DNA of 15,532 bases, from the NCBI GenBank assembly GCA_902492505.1, contig CABULU010000043.1, positions 1 to 15,532 of the forward strand. The letters run 5' to 3'. Numbering within the stretch: the stretch's first letter is position 1; every line of letters starts with the position of its first letter. This DNA comes from an uncultured Eubacteriales bacterium. GTDB lineage: Bacteria > Bacillota > Clostridia > Oscillospirales > QAKW01. This document shows, one piece after another, positions 8,437 to 14,652 of this stretch. Position numbers and translations under genes: made by a program. Under the pieces are notes generated by a model. The model made no database searches. It was not told the origin of the DNA and worked only from the letters and a program-made list of their open reading frames with translations.

Positions 8437-9696
8437 ATGTCTGAATACATAATAAGCGGAGGAAGACCGCTTGTCGGGCATGTCAGAGTGGACGGCGCTA
8501 AAAATTCGGTTCTGCCGATACTGTGCGCGTGTCTGCTGTGTGACGAGGGTTTTGTAACGCTCTCTAACTGTCCGCGGATAACAGATGTCCAATATACGCT
8601 TGAAATTTTAAATCTTTTCGGCTGTGAAACGTCTTTTACCGACGGACAAATTCACGTAAATTCCGAAAATTCCCGTTTTTGCGGCATACCCTGCGACCTG
8701 GTTGGAAGGATGCGCTCGGCAGCGCTGTTTTTGGGTGCGACAATCGGTAGATTTCATCGGGCCGAGCAGTGTCGTCCCGGCGGGTGCGAGCTCGGCAGCC
8801 GACCCATTGATTTGCACCTTTCGGCATTTGCAAAAATGGGGCTTTCCGTGTCCGATACCGGCATGGAAGTGAAATGCTCCGGCTGTCCGCATGGGGCGGA
8901 TATATTTTTGCGATATCCCAGCGTGGGTGCCACGGAAAACATAATGCTTGCCGCCTGCCGCGGAAAAGGCACCGTAACGGTGACTAATGCAGCCCGCGAA
9001 CCGGAAATAGAGGATTTACAGAATTTTATCAACAGTATGGGCGGTAAGATTAGCGGCGCCGGCAGCGGCATTATAATTATCGAGGGTGTTGAAAAACTGC
9101 ACGGCGTAGATTATAATATCATAGGAGACCGCATAGAGGCGGCGACATATCTTGCCGCGGCGATAGCGACCGACGGGGAGGTAACTGTGTCGGGAGTATG
9201 CCCCTCTCATCTTACGGCGGTGACTGATCTTATAGTTAATTCCGGCGGCTCCGTATGCCGCAAGCATGACAGTATTACAGCCTCTCGCGGGGGACAGTTC
9301 ATTCTGTCGCCGGGCAAGGTTGAAACGTCCCCTTATCCGGGCTTTCCGACCGATGCGCAGTCGCTTATCATGGCGATGCTCCTTCGGGCGGCGGGTACCA
9401 CGGAGATACATGAGGGCGTTTTTGACGACAGACTGCGCGTCAGCTTTGAGTTTATTAAAATGGGCGCGGATATTACGGTATCCGGCAGGACTGCCTATGT
9501 TCACGGCACCGAACGGCTTTACGGCGCGCGCGTTTTTGCCGGCGACCTGCGCTCGGGTGCTGCTCTTGTGATTGCGGCGCTGTCTGCACAGGGCGAGAGC
9601 GTCGTTAAAAATATATCGCATATAGAACGCGGCTATGACGGATTTGAAACCAAGCTGAGAGGTCTCGGAGGAAATATAATAAAGCTAAAAGATTGA
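8437..9696 (+). CDS. murA: UDP-N-acetylglucosamine 1-carboxyvinyltransferase
   Basis: Cytoplasmic enzyme for the first committed step of peptidoglycan synthesis: transfer of enolpyruvate from PEP to UDP-GlcNAc. The 419 residues fit the family. Seen: the K22-N23 pair (DGAKNSVLP), RMRSAALFLG (91-100), the active-site loop PGGCELGSRPIDLH (114-127) with Cys117, D306 in YPGFPTDAQS (300-309), and the C-terminal DLRSGAALVIAAL. Cysteine rather than aspartate at the loop position predicts fosfomycin sensitivity. The start at 8437 is chosen because GGGAGG lies 6 nt upstream. In-frame ATGs at 8404 and 8407 have no SD and would add 11 or 10 non-conserved residues. murA occupies the slot between murG and divIB that murB holds in Bacillus. 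Expression may be controlled by the hairpin at 8387-8431. Confidence 0.96.
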   Translation: MSEYIISGGRPLVGHVRVDGAKNSVLPILCACLLCDEGFVTLSNCPRITDVQYTLEILNLFGCETSFTDGQIHVNSENSRFCGIPCDLVGRMRSAALFLGATIGRFHRAEQCRPGGCELGSRPIDLHLSAFAKMGLSVSDTGMEVKCSGCPHGADIFLRYPSVGATENIMLAACRGKGTVTVTNAAREPEIEDLQNFINSMGGKISGAGSGIIIIEGVEKLHGVDYNIIGDRIEAATYLAAAIATDGEVTVSGVCPSHLTAVTDLIVNSGGSVCRKHDSITASRGGQFILSPGKVETSPYPGFPTDAQSLIMAMLLRAAGTTEIHEGVFDDRLRVSFEFIKMGADITVSGRTAYVHGTERLYGARVFAGDLRSGAALVIAALSAQGESVVKNISHIERGYDGFETKLRGLGGNIIKLKD

Positions 9697-9722
9697 ACAA
9701 AAAAACGAAAGGATATGACAAC

Positions 9723-10592
9723 ATGGAAAATCAGTCGGATAATACTTCCGTTTCACGTTACTATTCAAAGAAAAAACGCAGAAAAAAACGCAGAAAGCTG
9801 ATGTTTTATACGCTGTTGACCGTTTTTATGGTGGTGGTTATTACCGTGTTGTCCCTTACTGTCTTTTTTAATATAACGACATTTGAAGTGGAGGGCAATG
9901 TCCGCTACGGCTCAGAGGAGATAGTTGCAGCGTCCGGTCTTCAGACGGGACAGAATATGTTCCGTCTGAACAAGTTTGAAATAATTGAAAATCTGAAAAA
10001 GCAGCTGCCGTATCTGTCCGAGGTGAGCATGCGCCGTGATCTCCCTTCCACTATCCGTATTACCGTGGCGGAATCGCAGCCCTTTGCATGCGTGTATACG
10101 GGCGGCAGCTATTACATAGTGGATGAAAACCTCAAGGTGCTTGAAATATCCGCTTTGCCGCCCGACGGTATCCCCGAAATAAAGGGATTTGCCGCGCAGA
10201 GCGCGGAAACGGGCAGCATACTTACGTCGGATGACGGCGCCGACCAAACTGTTTTGAAGCTTACTCAATCGATAAAGCAGAATTTCGGAATAGAGAATGT
10301 CAGTGAAATAACCGTTCAGAGTCTGCATGAGCTCGGCTTTGTCTATTATGGCAGAGTTAAGGTTATGCTGGGTGGAATAGACCGCATTGACCAAAAGCTA
10401 AGACTTGTGCGCCATGTGATCGACGATAATCAGTCAAAGGAGCATGCCGAAATAGACGTTTCATCCGGTGTGCGTGCTTATTACCGTTCGGTTGAAGCGG
10501 AGGACGAAAATGAACAATCGGAAGAAAATGGAAAAGAAAATGAGGAAAATGACGAACAGCCCGAGGAAAATGATGAAGAAACTGTAAACTGA
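9723..10592 (+). CDS. ftsQ: Cell division protein FtsQ/DivIB
   Basis: Bitopic membrane protein of the divisome that links early and late division proteins, with its main domain outside the membrane. The 289 residues show a short, very basic cytoplasmic tail (KKKRRKKRRK, 16-25), one membrane segment (about 27-49), a POTRA domain (about 51-120; FEVEGNVRYGSEEI, then LPYLSEVSMRRDLPSTIRITVAESQP), a beta domain, and an acidic C-terminal tail rich in Glu, Asn and Asp (about 258-289). The ATG at 9723 is chosen because AAAGGA (9708-9713) lies 9 nt upstream. An upstream TTG at 9693 overlaps the murA stop and lacks an SD. It sits between murA and ftsZ, as DivIB genes often do. Sequence conservation in this family is low; the call rests on architecture and context. 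Confidence 0.92.
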   Translation: MENQSDNTSVSRYYSKKKRRKKRRKLMFYTLLTVFMVVVITVLSLTVFFNITTFEVEGNVRYGSEEIVAASGLQTGQNMFRLNKFEIIENLKKQLPYLSEVSMRRDLPSTIRITVAESQPFACVYTGGSYYIVDENLKVLEISALPPDGIPEIKGFAAQSAETGSILTSDDGADQTVLKLTQSIKQNFGIENVSEITVQSLHELGFVYYGRVKVMLGGIDRIDQKLRLVRHVIDDNQSKEHAEIDVSSGVRAYYRSVEAEDENEQSEENGKENEENDEQPEENDEETVN

Positions 10593-10623
10593 TAAGAAAA
10601 TATTGTTTTTTTCAAAAAAGTCC

Positions 10624-10652
10624 TTGCAAAACTATATTAAATAACATAGAAT
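10624..10652 (+). promoter_or_regulatory. Sigma-A-type promoter of ftsZ
   Basis: TTGCAA (10624-10629) and TAGAAT (10647-10652) are separated by 17 nt in an AT-rich gap between ftsQ and ftsZ. The -10 box matches consensus at 5 of 6 positions and the -35 box at 4 of 6. Transcription would start near 10659, giving a leader of roughly 30 nt before the ftsZ ATG. No terminator was seen after ftsQ, so ftsZ may also be read from upstream. Confidence 0.65.
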
Positions 10653-10691
10653 ATTATTAATAGCTAACTATGGATGTAAGGAGACGGAAAA

Positions 10692-11789
10692 ATGGCGGGA
10701 TTTGAACTTGCTGAAAGCACCGAAGGTGTTGTTAATATAAAAGTCATCGGCACGGGCGGCGGCGGCTGCAACGCCGTGAACAGAATGATTGCAAACGGGA
10801 CAAAGGGCGTGGAGTTTATTGCTGTAAATACCGATCGTCCCGTGGTTGATATTTCAAGAGCGGACAAAAAGATACAGATAGGCGCGAAGCTGACAAAGGG
10901 TCAGGGAGCGGGCTCCGACCCGAAAATAGGAGAGGACAGCGCAATGGAGAGCCGCGAGGAGATTGAAGAGATTCTGCGCGGCACCGATATGGTATTTATC
11001 GCGGCAGGTATGGGCGGCGGCACGGGGACAGGCTCTGCTCCCGTTATCGCGCAGATTGCAAAGGATTTGGGAATCCTGACGGTTGCCATTGTCACAAAGC
11101 CTTTTAATTTTGAGGGCAGGCAGAAAATGCGAGTTGCGGAGGAGGGTATTGCAAAGCTTCGCCAGAATGTGGACAGCCTTATTGTCATCCCCAACGAGAA
11201 GCTTAAGTTCGCCTCTGCCGAGCGTATAACACTGCTCAATGCCTTTCAGATTGCCGACGATGTTCTGCGTCAGGGCGTTCAGAGCATTTCCGACCTTATC
11301 CTCATTCCCGGCATTGTAAATCTTGACTTTGCGGACGTACATAAAATCATGAAGGACGCGGGCAACGCGCACATGGGCGTCGGTCGCGCCTCCGGCAAAG
11401 ACAAGGCGGAGGCGGCTGCACAGATGGCGATATCCAGCCCGCTGCTTGAGACTACAATCGACGGAGCTACGGGAGTTATAATTAATATTACAGGCTCTCC
11501 GGACATAGGTCTTGACGAGGTCGATATCGCTGCACAGAAGATAACCGAATCTATTCATCCCGATGCAAATATCATTTGGGGTGCGGCGTTTAACAATGAC
11601 CTTGAGGATGAAATGATTGTTACCGTGATTGCCACCGGCTTTGACGGTGATAAAAACGCGGCGGCCCCTGCTGCAGCTGAAAAGACGGAACAGGATGCAC
11701 CCGCAGAGGATGCGGCGGACAGTGAAGATGAGGATTTATCCTTGGGTCTGCTCAGCTTCTTTAAGAATAAGTCCGATTACGACGATTAA
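10692..11789 (+). CDS. ftsZ: Cell division GTPase FtsZ
   Basis: Tubulin-like GTPase that assembles the cytoplasmic Z-ring and directs septal wall synthesis. Of 365 residues, about 12-318 form the GTPase core. Seen: the glycine loop GTGGGGCNAVNRM (20-32), NTDRPVVDIS (46-55), the tubulin signature GGGTGTGSAP (108-117), the T7 catalytic loop NLDFADV (210-216) and the C-terminal domain ending in TVIATGFDG. A short acidic, alanine-rich linker (about 320-347) leads to a terminal peptide DLSLGLLSFFKNKSDYDD, which differs from the usual DIPxFLRxR type. SD AAGGAG (10678-10683) lies 8 nt before the ATG. The gene has its own promoter and ends at an intrinsic terminator. ftsA is not next to it, as is common in some clostridia. 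Confidence 0.98.
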   Translation: MAGFELAESTEGVVNIKVIGTGGGGCNAVNRMIANGTKGVEFIAVNTDRPVVDISRADKKIQIGAKLTKGQGAGSDPKIGEDSAMESREEIEEILRGTDMVFIAAGMGGGTGTGSAPVIAQIAKDLGILTVAIVTKPFNFEGRQKMRVAEEGIAKLRQNVDSLIVIPNEKLKFASAERITLLNAFQIADDVLRQGVQSISDLILIPGIVNLDFADVHKIMKDAGNAHMGVGRASGKDKAEAAAQMAISSPLLETTIDGATGVIINITGSPDIGLDEVDIAAQKITESIHPDANIIWGAAFNNDLEDEMIVTVIATGFDGDKNAAAPAAAEKTEQDAPAEDAADSEDEDLSLGLLSFFKNKSDYDD

Positions 11790-11801
11790 TAATACTTTTT
11801 T

Positions 11802-11830
11802 GCGCGCATTGTTTTGGTGCGCGCTTTTTT
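11802..11830 (+). terminator. Intrinsic terminator of ftsZ
   Basis: GCGCGCA (11802-11808) and TGCGCGC (11818-11824) form a 7-bp GC-rich stem with a 9-nt loop, followed at once by six T residues (11825-11830) and then ATTTT. It lies 12 nt after the ftsZ stop. The T-run overlaps the last codon of the convergent deacetylase gene. On the minus strand the stem is followed by A residues, so it is not a good terminator in that direction. Confidence 0.9.
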
Positions 11831-12707
11831 ATTTTAAAAACTGAATTGGCTCTGTATCCTTGGTTAATGTTTTAAAAATATATCCCTGCTTTTTCAGTTC
11901 TTCGATAATGGTCGGCAGTGCTTCTACTGTTGTTTTTTTTGTCTTGTTGTCGTGCATGAGTATAATCGAGGTTTTTTTGTTTTTAACTCCGGCCAGCACC
12001 GAGTTTATTATTACGTTTTTGTCCTGGTATTCTTTTACTGCGTCAAGACTTGACACATTCCAGTCAAAGTATACAATATCTCTCTGATGGGCTGTTTTTG
12101 TCAGTTTTTTCATGATACCGCGGCAGTAGCGCTCGCTCACCGTGTTGTTCGAGCCGCCCGGAAACCGCATTATTTCCAGATGTCTGCCTGTCAGTTCATA
12201 AAAAGCTTCGTCGTTTTTTTCATATTCCTGCCAAAATCTGTCCTCCGAGGCATAAATCTCATTATATTTATGTGAATATGTATGATTGCCCGCCGCATGT
12301 CCGTCGCTTATTATTCTCCGGCATATTTCTGCGGCATATCCGCCCTCCCTGCCGATAATGAAAAATGTCGCCTTGACGTTGTAATGCTCAAGAATATCAA
12401 GTATTTTCACCGTATTCTCCGACGGACCGTCGTCAAAGGTAAGGTATACCACTTTTGCGTTTTTCTGTTCGGCCTTTGTCTGCTCTAACTTTGCATAATC
12501 GTCTTTCAGAGAATTGTAGCTTTCCCGCAGCTTGTCAAGCTCACTTTCCACCTGTGCGCTGTGCGCCTGTGATTTTGCAAGCTTGTCGGAAAGAGCGGCT
12601 GTCTGCCCCCTGAAAAAAATAAAAAGCACCGTACACGCGGCAACTGCGGCAATAAGCGCCGTGATAAGTACCGCGTTTATAAGTGCTCTGTTTTTAATTC
12701 TTCTCAT
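11829..12707 (-). CDS. Membrane-anchored polysaccharide (peptidoglycan-type) deacetylase, NodB domain, CE4 family
   Basis: Predicted metal-dependent N- or O-deacetylase acting outside the membrane, most likely on peptidoglycan given the neighbours (inference). Of 292 residues, a basic start is followed by a membrane segment (about 9-31), a probable coiled-coil stalk (about 36-82) and the NodB domain (about 85-282). All five CE4 motifs are intact: TFDDGP with D92 and D93; H142 and H146 in NHTYSH; R181-F-P-G-G; D215-W216; and LMH with H252. The SD AAGGAG on the minus strand (about 12716-12721) lies 8 nt before the ATG. It is convergent with ftsZ and in the same direction as rnpB. Relatives include PgdA, PdaA and PdaC, but the sequence does not decide between GlcNAc, MurNAc or another substrate, so no symbol is given. 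Confidence 0.92.
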   Translation of the reverse strand: MRRIKNRALINAVLITALIAAVAACTVLFIFFRGQTAALSDKLAKSQAHSAQVESELDKLRESYNSLKDDYAKLEQTKAEQKNAKVVYLTFDDGPSENTVKILDILEHYNVKATFFIIGREGGYAAEICRRIISDGHAAGNHTYSHKYNEIYASEDRFWQEYEKNDEAFYELTGRHLEIMRFPGGSNNTVSERYCRGIMKKLTKTAHQRDIVYFDWNVSSLDAVKEYQDKNVIINSVLAGVKNKKTSIILMHDNKTKKTTVEALPTIIEELKKQGYIFKTLTKDTEPIQFLK

Positions 12708-12739
12708 AACGGCGTCTCCTTGTAGTGTCTGTATAAATA

Positions 12740-12745
12740 ATTATA
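12740..12745 (-). promoter_or_regulatory. Possible -10 box for the deacetylase gene
   Basis: A perfect TATAAT on the minus strand lies about 33 nt before the deacetylase ATG, in an AT-rich stretch between rnpB and the gene. No good -35 box was found at 16-18 nt spacing, so the promoter is weak or not real. Read-through from rnpB, which is in the same direction with no visible terminator between, is another source of transcript. Confidence 0.35.
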
Positions 12746-12771
12746 TTAGCCATACGCGCCGAAAATGAGGT

Positions 12772-13120
12772 GTAACGAGTAAATCTGTAAGCCGAGTTCT
12801 GTCGTGGGCAATCATCTGTCTGGAGAATATGTTGCCATATCTCTCAAGCCACCCGTCAAGGCTCAAGCGGACGAACAGCCCATTGCCTTTGTCGGTGTTG
12901 CATCGGATAGGGTTTACAGGACTCATATGTCACCATACAAGCCGGTGAGCTCTTACCTCGCCTTTCCACCCTTACCCGCGTTAAAGCGGGCGGTATATCT
13001 CTGTTGCACTCTCCCTGAGGTCACCCTCGGTGGACGTTATCCATTATCCTGTTCTGCGATGCTCGGACTTTCCTCCATGCGCAAAGAGTGCGCACGGCGA
13101 TTGCCTGATTTACTCGTTAC
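12772..13120 (-). ncRNA. rnpB: RNase P RNA (catalytic subunit of ribonuclease P), bacterial class A
   Basis: Ribozyme that removes the 5' leader from precursor tRNAs together with the RnpA protein. On the minus strand the conserved blocks appear in order: GAGGAAAGTCCGAGC (13061-13075; 5' part of P4), AGGGTGGAAAGGCGAGG onward with GGTAAGAGCTCACCGG (12942-12973), and ACAGAACTCGGCTTACAG (12785-12802; 3' part of P4 and the CCA-contact region). The ends were set from P1: GTAACGAGTAAATC at the 5' end pairs with GATTTACTCGTTAC at the 3' end, 14 bp without a mismatch, giving about 349 nt. The stretch GATTGCCCACGACAGAA resembles class A rather than the Bacillus class B form; the class was judged by eye. 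Its promoter places the start within a base or two of P1. No terminator follows. Confidence 0.96.
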
Positions 13121-13126
13121 CCGTGT

Positions 13127-13155
13127 ATTTTATCATCTGAAGCCTGAAAATGCAA
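13127..13155 (-). promoter_or_regulatory. Promoter of rnpB
   Basis: On the minus strand, TTGCAT (13150-13155) and TAAAAT (13127-13132) are 17 nt apart. The -10 box matches at 5 of 6 positions and the -35 box at 3 of 6. The predicted start, near 13120, coincides with the first base of the P1 helix, which supports both calls. Confidence 0.7.
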
Positions 13156-13171
13156 ATCTTTTTTAATTTTC

Positions 13172-13200
13172 TTGATAATTCGATATATATAATATATAAT
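13172..13200 (+). promoter_or_regulatory. Strong sigma-A promoter of murD
   Basis: TTGATA (13172-13177) and a perfect TATAAT (13195-13200) are separated by 17 nt. A second overlapping TATAAT at 13188-13193 is too close to this -35 box. Transcription should start near 13207, giving a leader of about 42 nt before murD. The promoter is back to back with that of rnpB; 16 nt lie between the two -35 boxes. Confidence 0.8.
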
Positions 13201-13248
13201 AAATTAATAGTCACATGTAAATTTTTACTTTTCGGAGGTAGCGGATTG

Positions 13249-14637
13249 ATGTCTTGCACATTTCCTGAATTTTTGGATAGTGTAAAAAATAAAAATGTAT
13301 CCGTTGTCGGGGTGGGAATTTCAAACACCCCGGTGATTTCCTTGCTTGCAAAGGCGGGCGCAAACGTCTGCGCGTACGATAAAAACAGTGAGCAGGATCT
13401 CGGTGATATCGCGCATGAGCTGCGCAATATCGGCGTTAAACTTGTCTGCGGAGAAAACTATCTTGACAACCTGTCGGGGGATATTATCATAAAAACTCCG
13501 GGCATGCGCTATGACAATCCCGCGCTTGTTGACGCCGCAAAAAGGGGTGCGGTAATAACAAGTGAGATGGAGTTGTTTTTTGAGTGCTGTCCGTGTAAAA
13601 TAATTGCGGTTACGGGCTCGGACGGTAAAACAACCACGACAAGCCTTATTTATGAAATGCTGAGAGACGCGGGTTATACCGTGCATCTGGGCGGTAATAT
13701 CGGACGGCCGCTTCTCCCTCAAACGGCTGAAATCAAGCCCCTGGATATCGTTGTGGCGGAGCTTTCAAGTTTTCAGCTTCAGACCATGAAAAGGAGCGCC
13801 GATGTGGCGGTCGTTACAAATCTGTCGCCCAATCATCTTGATGTTCATAAGTCCATGGAGGAGTATACCGAGGCTAAAACAAATATTTTTGCGCATCAGT
13901 CTGAAAACGGCGTGCTCATTGTAAACGCCGACAATGAGATTACAAACGGTTTTGCAAAGCGGGCGCGCGGCAGCGTCCTGAAGTTTTCCTTTAGGGGAGA
14001 TCCCGGCTGCGACGGAGCGTATTTTAAGGACGGCGTTGTATATACTGTTGAAAACGGCAGGCATGAAAGGCTTATGTCCCGCGGCGATATATTGCTGCGC
14101 GGAGACCATAATGTCGAAAACTATATGGCGGCGGCTCTTGCGGTGCGCGGGCTTTGCAGCAAGGACAATATACGCCGTGTTGCGCTAAATTTCGGCGGCG
14201 TGCGCCACAGGATAGAGTTTGTGCGTGAAAAGGACGGGGTAAAGTATTATAACGATTCTATCGGCTCTTCGCCCACTCGCACCACGGCGACGCTTCGCTC
14301 ATTTGATACAAAGGTGATACTTATCGCGGGCGGCTATGACAAGCATCTGCCTTTTGACGGGCTTGCCGCACAAGTGGTTGAGCATGTAAAAGCCCTGTTT
14401 CTGACGGGGGACACGGCAAACGCAATAAAAACCGCAGTTGAAGCTGCACCGGGTTATGACGCTCAAAAGCTGCCGATAATTGTTATAGACGATTTCGATG
14501 CGGCAGTACGCGCGGCGGCCGGCGCCGCTGAAAGAGGTGACTGCGTCCTGCTTTCGCCGGCGTGTGCCAGCTTTGATAAATTTAAAAATTTCGAGGTTCG
14601 CGGCGACAGGTTTGTATCTGTCGTGCGTGCGCTGTGA
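13249..14637 (+). CDS. murD: UDP-N-acetylmuramoyl-L-alanine--D-glutamate ligase
   Basis: Cytoplasmic ATP-dependent ligase that adds D-glutamate to UDP-MurNAc-L-Ala, making the substrate of MurE. The 462 residues are normal. Seen: the N-terminal nucleotide fold GVGISNTPV (21-29), the P-loop VTGSDGKTTT (121-130), ELSSFQLQ (171-178), NLSPNHLDVHKSMEEYTEAK (191-210) with the lysine expected to be carbamylated (K210), NDSIGSSPT (335-343), GGYDKH (361-366) and the signature LSPACASFDKFKNFEVRG (435-452). ATG at 13249 is 10 nt from GGAGG (13234-13238); the adjacent in-frame TTG at 13246 would give a 7-nt spacing and is an alternative. An upstream ATG at 13150 lies in the rnpB promoter and is rejected. 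murD is separated from the other mur genes and has its own promoter. Confidence 0.97.
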   Translation: MSCTFPEFLDSVKNKNVSVVGVGISNTPVISLLAKAGANVCAYDKNSEQDLGDIAHELRNIGVKLVCGENYLDNLSGDIIIKTPGMRYDNPALVDAAKRGAVITSEMELFFECCPCKIIAVTGSDGKTTTTSLIYEMLRDAGYTVHLGGNIGRPLLPQTAEIKPLDIVVAELSSFQLQTMKRSADVAVVTNLSPNHLDVHKSMEEYTEAKTNIFAHQSENGVLIVNADNEITNGFAKRARGSVLKFSFRGDPGCDGAYFKDGVVYTVENGRHERLMSRGDILLRGDHNVENYMAAALAVRGLCSKDNIRRVALNFGGVRHRIEFVREKDGVKYYNDSIGSSPTRTTATLRSFDTKVILIAGGYDKHLPFDGLAAQVVEHVKALFLTGDTANAIKTAVEAAPGYDAQKLPIIVIDDFDAAVRAAAGAAERGDCVLLSPACASFDKFKNFEVRGDRFVSVVRAL

Positions 14638-14652
14638 GAGAGGTAAGCCGAA

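Noticed and set aside
9693..9722. TTG start extending ftsQ by 10 codons
   Set aside because: No SD, while AAAGGA is well placed for the ATG at 9723.
10854..11558. Open frame of 234 codons on the minus strand inside ftsZ
   Set aside because: Antisense shadow of a well-conserved gene; composition is unlike a protein (no domain, mixed Cys, His and Arg), and no SD fits.
11802..11830. Bidirectional terminator for ftsZ and the deacetylase
   Set aside because: On the minus strand the stem is followed by A residues rather than T, so only the plus-strand terminator is supported.
12804..13166. Open frame of 120 codons on the plus strand
   Set aside because: Lies almost wholly antisense to rnpB; the open frame is explained by conserved RNA sequence.
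13150..13248. Upstream in-frame ATG extending murD by 33 codons
   Set aside because: It lies before the murD promoter and overlaps the rnpB -35 box; the extra residues are not conserved MurD sequence, and a clear SD serves the later start.
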